A program made the translations under genes and the position numbers. This document shows, piece by piece, positions 12,561 through 24,680 of a stretch of DNA of 64,000 nucleotides (its first letter is position 1; each line of letters begins with the position of its first letter). Source of the DNA: Branchiostoma floridae (taxonomy: Eukaryota; Chordata; Leptocardii; Amphioxiformes; Branchiostomatidae). Below the pieces are notes generated by a model, which saw only the letters and a program-made list of their open reading frames with translations, ran no database searches and was not told the DNA's origin. The DNA lies in NCBI RefSeq assembly GCF_000003815.2, contig NC_049985.1, positions 13,460,780 to 13,524,779 of the forward strand, in the 5' to 3' direction.

Positions 12561-15500
12561 AGCGCGGACGGGGGCCCCTCGGTCTAGAAGGGTAATGGCA
12601 GTACGAAGACGTTGACACGGCTAGGACAGGTCACAGTAGATTTATGACGGCCATTAGCAGTAATTGCTTGTTGTTTCATTAATTTGGGTGTCCTCCTCTT
12701 CAGAGTCTCCCAAGAGTATGATGAGAGTTTTATCTTTAATTATTCAACGCCGAGAGATAAGAGTGAACTCGACTTGATTAATCGCTGCGGCAGTGTGAAA
12801 AGTTGAGAGCCTCTCCCAGAACCTCGCTGCACCACCGCTAATGGTGACTTCATTTTGTCTCATCCCTCCGAGATAGCAGCTGAAGTGCATTAAGGGATAT
12901 CAACACTGACAATGCGCCGGTATTACCAGACGAAAATAGCTGCATCATTAGTGCTAGGTTTTTTCCGCAGGGTTGGTCTAAAGGCAATCCCGTCCGGTAA
13001 ATGCAAGTCCATCCCTGTAGTGATTGGCACTGTCTCCCTGTAGTTGGTGATTAATGACTAAGGCAGAGAAAAACAGACCGACGCATGATACAGTAATCTT
13101 GCTACACCACCTTGCAAATAACCACCTCCTCTTTGCCCATTATCGCGGCCCTAAATAATTCATCCTCCTTTTGGCAGCCATTTTTCCCTCCCTGATAGCC
13201 TTACATACCCTGAATCACAGCTTAATAGGCAGAGGAGGAGTTCCCTCTTTGCCAAACGTGGAATTTACGGCCGCCTGGACGTGTCGAACATAAATTGAGT
13301 TGTTAAACTTTTGCAAAGCGACTTTCTTTGGGATCCATAAACGTTGCGGGTGCGGATGTAGCCCTCCAATCATCAGTTCATAAACTTGTAGCACGTGCCG
13401 TCCAGAATACCAAACTAGCTTCGTCAGCCTGATGCTCCTTTTATCTTCATTCACCAAGTTTAAGAGTAATGACTAGCGTATCCCAGCCCATCAATTGAGC
13501 CATCAGGAGAGAAAAATGAGACCACGTTTGAATCATTACCTTAATGATATAATTAGGTAAGGAAACCTTGCAACCTCTCTTGATGTAATAATTACGTGGG
13601 GGAATGGGGAAAGTATGTTGAGGTGCCCCAATTTATGGTGTGTGGCTGGGGTTCGCCGGCCATATTTTTGCCTGTCCCATTTGGAAGCCCTAAATTGCTG
13701 CTAATTACACACAACCTCATTAACCCTACAGGGACCCCATTTTCCACCCATGCTCCTACAGCGCATCCTTAATTGCTGCTGCATCAAGCGGACATGTCCA
13801 CTTTTGGGCAAAATTATTTTTCCGTGTCGCCCATATTTTAAGACTGCCAGGAGCCTTCAAGCCTAGCTGGACTACAGTTTATAAAGTTATGACAAAATGC
13901 ACTATTGGCATTAAGAGTTGTATTGGTAGATTGACTCAATATTTACAGGTAATGCTACAAATGGAAGATGTAATTTTGAGGTAATATCCAGAATTACTGC
14001 ACCACGTGCATGATTGCTATCTAAGCACCATGTGCCTTACCAAACATCTTATCTGCACTCTTTTGTGTGTCAGAGCTGATGAAATTTTAATGAAAGGGGC
14101 AGACAATAGCTGAAACAAAATGGCTGCATACATTACATGCTATTTCCTTCGTCATTTGTCAGCTTTTGGTGACTGGCACCTGAGCAGAAATGTCATTTCA
14201 ATCAGTGCACAAAGACAGCGGCGAACCTCAGCGAAAGTCGGAGCCCGGCGATATTGTGCCGGAGACTCCGGAGGGGGGAGATTGGGCACGAGAAGGCTTT
14301 TGAAGAGGTGTAAAATAATAATGACCAGCATGGGCGGGAACAAAGACAGGCTGGCTCTTCTAATAAATTAAGCCCACCTAATGTGCACGGGGGAGACGGA
14401 CAACAAATTTTGCGTGCCACCATTGTTTTTCCCCTCTTCGGGGCAATTTTTACCCACTTTGCCACAGCCGTGTGGGGCAATGACTCGCCGGGAATCCCCA
14501 CGAGAGCCATCATGGGGTTGTCTGGTACATTTGGAGGCACTTTCGTCCTGATCTCTTCCCAGACCTCTCTCCGCGGCGTGCCCTAGATGTGCAGAAGTGA
14601 TGGCACACTTGGTGTTTGAGGCGAAGACAAGACAAGATGGATGAGGCGAGGTCTCCACCATTAAGAGAGATAATAGTCTGCTTGGAATTTCAGTTTATCT
14701 CTCCTGGTCCATAATTGTGCGCTTCACGACGCTGGGCGAGTCTCTGTCTCTCTGCCCCAGTGAACCATCCTGTTATCTTTATCCTGGGGATAATATGGTA
14801 GCAGACAAAAGAAGGCAGTTTTATTGACTCCAAATAGTGCATTAATCAGTTTTATGGTCTCAGAATACAAAGGCGCCGTGTCTGAATGGCTGCTTGCCAA
14901 GATTTGATGGACTTTGTTTCTATACCTTTCCGTCATAAAAGGCTATTTCCTTTGTGTGTGTTGCATATGTATGATGCTATCTAGGTTTCGGAAAGGGTTT
15001 GCAATCACCCAACATTCTTGTTCTTTTTGGTCAGATGTATCGATAAGTAATCACGAAAAGTTGAACCATTCTTTCGATAAAAGTCTGTAGATGTGGTGAT
15101 TCTCTCCTTAATCCTTTTCAGGACCTGAATGGTCGACTTCCCATGGCAATTATTCACTGACTTTTATCTGGGTTGATGTGGTATTTACTCTAGCCCTCCA
15201 ATGCAGTCTAAATCCTTGAATAAATGTGCCTCTTTGATGTCAAGGGTATTGTGTCCTCACCCAAAGCTGGCAATCCATTTCTTCAAATCCGTAGAAAAAT
15301 CGAATGTCAAATATCCCAGTGTCAGAATCCCCACCGGAGCCTGTCTGCAATTTCGCCCATGGCCTTCACATCTGCAAATTCTGCCTGAACTCGCACACCC
15401 AGCAAGTGCCCAGTGTGGGGGAGGGGGGTCCACATTTGAATTTTGAATGACACCGACCAAATGTCAGACATTGCTGACACCAGGAAATTGACCTTTGATA

Positions 15501-15950
15501 TTGAAAGTCAATGTTGCATGCAGATTTTCCATCACCCCTGCCTCCTGGTTGTAATTTTCGAGAGAGAATACGATAAATGGCGAGCCCCAGGAAATCAAAT
15601 TGAGACGTTATTTGGCTTTGGTGTAATTTCCAGCGAGGCCCCTTTCCCGGTGACCCCTACACTGTCACTTTCCATAAGCGGAGTCATTTCTTCAGGTGTA
15701 CCACACTGGGCTAAAGGCTTGCCAATATTTCAACCATCCTCTGTGACACCTGACCAATGCCATTATCGAAACACGTCGCTGATATTTTTGCTTCTTAATG
15801 TCAAACGTAAGCGTACGAAGCCTCCTGTAATACCACCATCCATCAATGTTACCTGAACAGACTTTCAACTTCACTCAAGGATCACCTGGCGCGGAGATAA
15901 AGCCTCTGAGAAATAGCGGGCCAAAACTTTGGGGACGCTTCACCTTTTTC
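12561..15950. promoter_or_regulatory. Candidate cis-regulatory block (conserved-element-like non-coding DNA)
   Basis: Compared with its flanks this stretch has balanced composition, few low-complexity runs and many homeodomain-type cores (TAAT/ATTA). Examples are the palindrome ATCATTA-CCT-TAATGAT at 13532-13548, AATTAC around 13589, CTAATTACAC near 13700 and TTAATTGCTGCTGC near 13768. It lies 6-9 kb from the Mab21l start inside the host intron, where vertebrate MAB21L loci carry many conserved non-coding elements. No protein-like reading frame is supported. The call rests on texture, motifs and position, not on an alignment. Confidence 0.35.
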
Positions 15951-16208
15951 CTTTCTGTTCCATCTCTTTGAATTGTCAACTATGTTCCAGTGTGAAATCC
16001 ATGTTATCATTACCAAGATGGGCAATATTTATCTTACCAGTAGGTGAGTGTAATACAAAATAAGGCCGCAATTCAACAGGTTGGTTTGAAGTTTCACTTT
16101 CTTAGATAAACTTCATAGGCTAGTATGTTATCTTCTTTCTTTCTTTTTCACAGGACACAGTATCAGAATTATCTGCACTCTGGCAGGTTACCGACATGCC
16201 AAAAGGCT
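15951..16208. other. Intronic sequence left of the first gap
   Basis: Short unique stretch ending at the N run. The open frames here exist only because N codons contain no stops. No exon is recognised. Confidence 0.4.
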
Positions 16209-16494
16209 NNNNNNNNNNNNNNNNNNNNNNNNNNNNNNNNNNNNNNNNNNNNNNNNNNNNNNNNNNNNNNNNNNNNNNNNNNNNNNNNNNNNNNNNNNNN
16301 NNNNNNNNNNNNNNNNNNNNNNNNNNNNNNNNNNNNNNNNNNNNNNNNNNNNNNNNNNNNNNNNNNNNNNNNNNNNNNNNNNNNNNNNNNNNNNNNNNNN
16401 NNNNNNNNNNNNNNNNNNNNNNNNNNNNNNNNNNNNNNNNNNNNNNNNNNNNNNNNNNNNNNNNNNNNNNNNNNNNNNNNNNNNNNNNNNNNNN
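16209..16494. other. Assembly gap, 286 N
   Basis: Run of N of non-round length, so probably a sized gap. An upstream Nbea exon hidden here cannot be excluded. Confidence 0.99.
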
Positions 16495-19400
16495 CCTCTT
16501 GTTTTGCCACAGAACTTGGAGGGTTAATCCAAGTTGTGGTTATCAAGACAGTAAACAGGTGCAGGTGCACCAGAGGGGGGCATAAATCTGGAACAGACTG
16601 GTATCCCCTCAGGATAGAGTTTGGCCATTATGAAGAGTCACCACCACAAAGTTTGGTGGAAGAATCACACTTACTTGCACATGTTTTAGATAAGGTGGTT
16701 CATATGTTTGTCAGCATTCATGTTCATTTCACAGAGGGACATGATGTAACTTATGTGATGACTGTTTGTCGAATTTCAATAAAAACAGGGTAATTCTAAA
16801 TTATTTTGAAATTTTAAAACAGCCCATTCAAATTTGTGGGGAAAGTCAGAAGATACTCCTTATTTCAGATTCAGAAGTCATTTCCACACATTTCCACACA
16901 TCATGCAGTTAAAAATATGCATAGGCAGTGCATTGTACTAGTATGGTGTGTTTATATTAAACCAACACAGAATTATAACTGACTACAATTAAATTCTTCA
17001 TGTTATTGTTTGATAGGGTCTTCAGGAAGAATATCTTGTAAACATTCCAAACATTGGCTAATAAATATTGACATTCATGGTACATTCAACATCTGGCTGG
17101 TATGGACTCCTGAAGTGCATAATTACCAAAACATATGATCAGTCTGATCTATTAAAACGGAACAATTTTTTTCATCCTAAATGTCAACAATTGAACTGCA
17201 TTTCTGACTATTGTACAAGAACAGTGAGATGAAGAAATGTACTCATACTAGAAATACTAATGTTTAAAGAAACTTGTATAAAATTGATGTTTTTTAATGA
17301 AGATAAATCTCTTACTGCCCTTGATATTTGATGATATAAACAATGCCGCTTCCCTGTCCCAGATATTGGAACATGAGAAAAATCAAGATAGGAGAGGAAT
17401 TTTACTCCTTCCTTGGCCCCAGAGAATGGCCGCAGGCCCAGTTAAAGGTGGAAATATTTTCAGTATTACTGGGACAGATATCACCACATAAGCTGAAAAT
17501 GATCGGCCCAAGAAAAGGTCTCGCCAGGCCAGACAGACTTGGAGTTGAGATAAGACTTGGCAGTAATGTCTTGTAGTCCCAGGAATCAAAGAGAGCCTTT
17601 GGCCTGGTTTCATACCCGATATTTCCTTCCATGGAGAGCAGAGGTGCAAAGGTCCCCAGCAGTCTCGGCTTGCCTATGTGTGATATGACAGCGTGATCAA
17701 AGAAAACTGCACCAAACATCTGTTTTGCCTAAAATCAAATAGCATAAATTTTGCCCTTGCCGTAGTCAGTGGTCCGCTGCTGGAGGATTGAACCCTAGGA
17801 CTCCTGGAGGCTCTTGGCAAGGTCTTCAAATGGCGCAGAATGTCAGGAAAATCTAGTGCACATTCTCTACATGATACTACATTGCCATCATTTCACTTTG
17901 ACATATTGTATGAAAATATTTTATGTGGTATACGTAGAAATGGCATTGGAGAAGCTAATGATCCGTGCTTCTTACATATCACTCCTGTACAGCTTTTGTC
18001 CAACCCTCTTTTTGGTCTATCAAACCCCCATCTCCTTCCCACCACTACCATCTTGACTTCATTTTTAGTCAGGTCAGATACACTCCCGATTTCTGACCCC
18101 TGCCCCAGGATATAGCTGGGATAGTGCACAGGACTGTTCTGACTTAGATCCTGGAGAGACTCAGTATGGAACAGAGCACTTTTGGTCTGGCTTCCAAGTG
18201 TCCCTGTTCACCTGAGCTGATGGGGCCTGGCCCTGGTTGGTATTACACAAAGCCTACACAACCACATTTGTCAGAGCTGCCACATCCAGTCAGCAGCAAC
18301 ACCAGAGTGCTCCTCCTGATTAGTCTGTTTGTAAATCATTTAGGAAACGTGATATTTGGATGGTAGCTTGTTTTAATTGGACATGGGTCACCCAGGTTGA
18401 CCCCCTCAAGACCAGAGAGACAGGAAGGAGGTGTAATCACCACTGACATGTCAATACTTGGCATGGTTCTCCACCGAAAGGGCAGCTCAAACTGTTGACC
18501 AAGGAATTTTGAAAAGTTTCAGGCCAGCCAAGCTCCAAGGGAAGTCCTCCCCTCTGATTAATTACAGTCAAACACAGGTGGATTCCGTGTTGTTGTTGGA
18601 TTACCGATCCCTTTCCACCAAGGACAGCCTGTTTGGGAAGTTGTTGGAGGTTAGACTGAAGCAGTAATGACAACATGTAACAGAAGATGTCATCTGATGA
18701 TACAGTAGGAAGTATACATGTAGATTTGGCCTACTTGTCATAGCCAGCTGTGAGAAGCATTTTCTGCAGATAACAGATCTTTGTACAGTAGTGGAGCAGA
18801 GATCCAGGGAATTCTCTTATGCAGGACAATTCAAAAAGTGCCAATATGGTCCCTTACACATGTATGTGGTAATGTTTAGGGTAATGGGTCCTGCTTACTG
18901 TATCTGTCAAGCCTGCCTCTGTACTTGAGGATTTCCTTTTCCCCTTAGTTCCACTGGATGATGACATGTCTCTGAAACCTTGTTCCTGCTAGTTCATTTT
19001 TACTTTTCACTCCTCACAGTATGATAGCCTAGTGTTGCCTCTCTCTACTCTAAATATCCCATCGTCCTCCTTGCTGATATTGACTTGATGTTTCTCTGCC
19101 CACATGCTATTGCTTCATCTCTCCCACTACCTCCATCACTGTCATAACCCATTGGACATCAGTCCATTCCCTTCTCATGGAACCTGACTCCTCCATACAC
19201 AGCCTAACCATTGCCATAGTGCACAGTTGTCTGTTTGCATTTAATACCCTATTCCACGTGCAGGTTTTAATGGTTTTGGATAGAATGGAGACAGTCCTCA
19301 CATGAAACCAGAATAAATCAGCATCACCAACAATAACGGCATTGTGCGGTCCCCTCTTCATGAAGTTAAAAATTCAATTCAACATGCACTATTGAACTTT

Positions 19401-20450
19401 CCAAACAATTCCTTACGTGATCATTCCACACGATTTTGTATAAGAAGTCGGCGGTAATGTATCGATTGAGAAATACAACATGGCAGCCCAATCCGTACGC
19501 GGGGGCTCTGCTCGAATCCAATCGATGGAAAGGGGAAGGTACGAGAAAGTGAGACAACTTATTTGATTAGGATGTCTCTCTCAATGTTTGCAAAGGATTT
19601 ACTCCACGAAATCTGATGAAGCAGACGGACATTATGAGCAAATGAAGCCATCTAAATGTATTATGTGTCATCTTTCTGTGGGACATAATCACATAGAAAT
19701 GCAGAATAGGTGGTGGTGGTAGTTTGGATTTGCAATTATGTTGTGAAATAGGTGGGAGGGAATGGTAGATGTCCAAAGGGCAGTGGTGTTGGGTAGGGGG
19801 GCCCCTCGCAGTTACTTTGATGTTAGATGGGTAATCTTACTATGCTTAGTCAAAGAATTACACAGGAGATTAAAATATCATTGCCCACCATGACATGAAT
19901 ATACCAGTGTTTTACAATATTATGCTCATAGATTCTTTTTTTAATTCGTGCTTCAGTCTCAATTTTCAACAAATCAAGGAAATTTCATCCCACTTTTATC
20001 CATGTTCTTGCTAAAGTACATTTCATCAATGTAGTCAGATTCAATTCATTCATTTTTAGCTGTCTTACCAGTACTTTGGGCCATTTTAAGAGACTGTTAT
20101 GAAGGTACATGTACAAAGTGTATCTGTTTGATTATGTGATGTATGTTATGACATCAGCTGCTGATTGGTGAACAAAAGAGTTTGACTTCTTCATTTTATC
20201 TTTTCTAGTCTAGTCTAGTAATTGAAGATTCAATGTCATGACATACAAATGTAGCAGTTTGAGATTTGGAACTGCACGTAAAATCAAATATTTCTAATAT
20301 TCAATGTAGCATTACTGTCACAATATGGTTGGATGTACCAGCAGGTGTATTACAAAATCAAGCCACCTAATCAAATTTGTATAGCTTTGAAGAAATATTT
20401 GAATTTTTAATCCTTTGTTTAGACTTGTTAGGGGTTTGACCACTATACTC
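16495..20450. other. Intronic sequence without recognised genes
   Basis: Unique AT-rich DNA. The block around 19430-19560 is more CpG-rich and carries ATCGAT cores (TATCGATTGAG, CCAATCGATGG), so it may be a small regulatory element. No exon with family resemblance was found on either strand. Confidence 0.45.
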
Positions 20451-21560
20451 TGTAGCTGATGTAGACACTGAGATATTTCCATGGATATCCCTGCTGAATC
20501 TCAGCATCACCCTCTCAGTGGCTGTTCGTGTGTGCTCAGATCAGCCATCCTCTCAGCCCAATTAGCCCTCTTCTCCAGGCCTGAATTACGAGCGCCAGGA
20601 TCCATCCTACACAAATCAATGTCCTCCATTTGCAATTAGACGACAAAAAGTCGTGCTTGTCCCCTTGTTATCCCACTCGAGCCCGGCAAGAGCTCGTTTA
20701 TCAGCGCTCGGTTCGCGGCCGGATGAGTAATGGCGGAATAATGCGCGTGCATCTGACGTTTGAATTGTGGGCCCAGCCACTGGAAGGATAGGCCGTGGTT
20801 CATAAGGCTGTGCATTGTGCTGCCATGTGTGTAATAGTGTGGTGTAAAGTCATTGGGGCAGACATTACACACTAAAGAGGAAGTACACATGTACAGCTCC
20901 CAATGCCCCTAGAGTCTTTGATAACAGCTGCGAGGATATGTAATATCAGGTAATTAGAACAGAAGAGGGGAGGGTGGCAAACCTCAGCAAAAAAACTCTC
21001 TCTCCCCTAACCAACCACAGCTGTGCATAAACGTAAAAGAAAGTTACGAGGCGGCCATCATTTTTGCTTCACCGCATTTTAGTGTATCCCAAGGTTTCTT
21101 GTAGCAACAGACATTCACAATAATTTTGTCAGCATCTGTTTTGTGTCTCATGTCAGTCCTAAAAAGAAGAATAAAGCCGACAGAATAATTTTGCCTCTCG
21201 TATCCGCCATCCGACGTCTCCATTTTGTTTCCTCCTTGATGAGGACTGCAGGAGGTAACATGAGAATGTCGCCTGCTATGAGGGGGGAGGGGCGGGATCA
21301 GTAGCCTCCTGCTCTGCCAACTGTCGGCACCCATTATCTTGTTGTTATCCTATTTGCACACCATAAGCCCACATTGTCATCTGTAATATCCATTTCTATA
21401 ATAACATGTTCGGGTGCCCCAAATCCCCTTAACTCGGCTGTTGGAGTGCGGTAGAACCAAGGGATTGGGATGGAGGGATTTTGTGGGTGGGTAGATTTTC
21501 CCACTCCCAGCTTGCAGACTTTCCCACATTGGTGTGTGCTTGTGTGTGTGTCTCCAGGCA
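20451..21560. promoter_or_regulatory. Candidate cis-regulatory block
   Basis: Change in texture from the AT-rich flanks to balanced, CpG-containing, non-repetitive DNA. It holds homeodomain-type cores (CCCAATTAGCCC, GCAATTAGAC, GGTAATTAGAAC) and a CpG cluster at 20680-20780. No coding frame is supported. As with the other blocks, the inference is from composition and from lying in the intron that hosts Mab21l. Confidence 0.3.
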
Positions 21561-24500
21561 TGTGTTCAGTGTTATACTGAGTAGGAACAATGTGGCACCA
21601 GGTATCTGATAACCGTCACACAAATCATGCCCAAAGATCTATGGATGTGTCCTTGAGTGAATAGAGAGACGTCCTTTTTCTGTAGCAGGTTGGAAAATTG
21701 ATTTTCTGTTAATGATTGCATGATGGTCTTGTCTTTGACATGCCTGAATGAATGACTTGACAAAGGTCTGAAGTGTGTCTGTGTATTGTTACACTTAATG
21801 ATTGATAAGGTTTCAAGACTAAGTTTTAGCATCCCAGGAGGAATAGTACAGTTGGGAATATATTCTTTGCCCTCTTATTCAGGTTTCTGTGGAATGCTCA
21901 AGTGCATTTGGACATATCGTCCTTTCCATACAAAATGATTGAATAAAAACTAAGAAAGTACTTCCTTCATGAAATGTATAACCTTAACCTAATTTTGCAT
22001 GGTCTATCAGTGCCCACTGTCTTTGGCAAGCTTGTTGCCTTGAAAGTAGCCAGGTCAATCTGGACAGCAAAGTCTGTACAGTGTATGGGGGTATCTGAAA
22101 TGATATAGCTGCATGTTCATGAAATGGCTGAGGACTCGTTTTCTTCAATGGCTTGGACAGCACCTTATGTGCCAGAATAATGGTGATGTTAGTATCATCA
22201 TTCTAAATTGTAGTTCATAGTTTCATCAAGGAGGTTGAAAAGTGGTTTCATATTGCCTAAAGCATAAAAAGAAGTAGAAAACCCAGAGGCCCTTGGGTTT
22301 CTTCCTATGCATATATATATATATCAGGTCATTTATCCATTAATCCAGACAGCTGCCATCATGTAACAACAAATAAATAAATAAGCAAGCAAACAGGCGG
22401 GTTAAGTGCTTAAAATCTCCCATATGTAAAAACCGCTAAGTGGCATTTCCTCTTGTGGAACAGATTGTTCTATGATTAAGTAGGCGGAGATCTTGTCAGA
22501 ACAATGAACATATAGTCTTTTACCCTGTAATAAGCTACAAGCTTTCTCATGCAAATGTGCTCAATTTCTATTAAAAGATATCGTCAAATGAAACAGACAT
22601 AAACCAGGAATTATGAGACTTCACAACTGCTCATTGACTTTAAAGATATCTGTCTGGACCAAACTTGTTAAATTAATATTAACATAATACAGTCTCTAGT
22701 ACCGTAGCTTGATTATCATGTATATAGCCTATTTTTTAACATTTCAAAGTGCATGATTGGTATGGAACACTTCTTGTCATTTTTCATCTATGTTTTCGTC
22801 TAATGTGAGTGGATCAATGTCAGTGTGGAATCAAACTTAACATTGATTCATAGGCCCCCATGTACTTGAACATGGAATTCTCGAAAAACAGATCCGTTCC
22901 TATATTAAGATAGATAGATGTAACCTTTCAAGAGTGCATTCCTTTCAAGTAGGCATGCATATTTCATGAAATCATGCTATTAGGGAGAATTTTGACCTCC
23001 TGTGGCACTTACTGAAACAACAGTCATGTTCAAAGTCATCTCTTCATCTGCAGGGCCATTTCCGAAGGACATCGTTTGACTATTAGGAGGCTAAAGTCAA
23101 GAAGGATTGCCCTTCGCCCTCGATTCAGAAACATGTACATGCCTGTCAAAACTACATACAGTTACACTGAAACATGCCATGTTCTGTAAAAAGAGAATAA
23201 TGACAGATCTCAGTATGAATGCTTGTACACACCTTTGTAGAGAACAAGAAAATGTCACCACTTAGTTTGTTTCTTATAGTAAACACATTGTACAACTTGT
23301 TACACAAGTATTGATCACTAATCAGTTTATCAGGTTAGACATGTGTTTGAAATTTGGTTATACTATGATTAGATGTCATGGAAATTAGACAAATGCCCTT
23401 ATACATATTCTCATATTTCTAACCAAATTAAAGCATGATTTATGCTGTTCTTAGGCCTACAATGAGACATAGCCTTTTGAGACTTCCGTAATACCCGAAG
23501 GAAAACTTGTAACCCTTACAAACCCCATTTGGATCCTTTTCTTCATAAAACTTCATTATTTAAGGTTTTTAAAGGTAGAATGTCAAGAAACATTGACTTC
23601 AGACCTAAATACCTTAATATATCTTTAAAAAAAGCTAACTAATTTTTTTTTTTTTCAACAGAAAAAAAGTTGAAGTGTCAAAGGAAGTTGAAGAAAGAGA
23701 CTAGATTGAAAACAGTTTTGTTTGCACAGCAGTCACAAATTCTATAGAATGGTCTTATCAGATAGACCAGTGTCTGTCCTATTTACACTATTGTCTTTGC
23801 AACCTATTTTTGAATTTAAAAGAACAACCCTGATTGGCACCTCTACTCCAGGTGATCAGTGCAGCTTCTTCCATTGGTGGCTGCTGTAACAATGAAACTG
23901 GCAGACTCTAATCCCCTTACCTGCATCCTAACTCTTATAATAATAGACTGTTGCTTTTATCCCATCCTCCAGACCTCCATGCCTCCATCACAAGCATTTA
24001 GTCTGTGGAAAAGGGAAACCTTGGGTTGACCAAACCCATAATGACACCCGTATTCTATGGTAGCCCAGTCTCTTTGTCCTGGTTGCAAGCCATGTTAGGC
24101 TGGTCTATTCCTCAACGTATTACATACATCAGCATCATTTAATGTTAAAAGTAGACATATCTTTATGCTTTTCTAGTTTTTTTAGAAGTTCATCAGATAC
24201 CAATTTTTAATGTTACTCGTATCACAGGTGTAACTATGCATAATGTATTTCATTATGCAAAAATTGTTTTATCACTCTCTAAATTGTTCTGACATTGCCA
24301 GACTTTCACAAGAGGAAACAGTTCAGGAAACAGTAGGGGGTTGGACCTGCCCCTAGGCCTCTGCACCAGTAGAATATTTGCGGCTCCCTTGATAGCGTAA
24401 ACATGGCCTCAATTTAAACAAAAACAGATACTTGCATTTTTTTTGCTTGAGCGTAGATATTGCAAATTGCAAAAACGTTAAAGCGATCGCTCCTTCCTTT

Positions 24501-24680
24501 GCCCAGCAGTGTATTGAAGAAGAAAGAATCATATAGATGATGTATCGTGTTATGAATCAATGAATAAGAGAGCAGTTGAGTGAACGAAGAAAAGGTTAAT
24601 ACCACCTCTTGTCTTTGTGACAAAGACAGAGTGGTCTCCATCTGATATGCTATTAAAGTTTCCAACCAGGCGAGTTTCTT
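21561..24680. other. Intronic sequence without recognised genes
   Basis: AT-rich unique sequence with an (AT)n tract near 22311-22324 and T-rich and A-rich runs near 23640-23665. No exon, RNA gene or transposon is recognised. Confidence 0.45.

Noticed and set aside
16125-16793. Frames of over 120 codons across the first gap
   Set aside because: Most residues are unknown because of N bases; flanking sequence shows no coding character.
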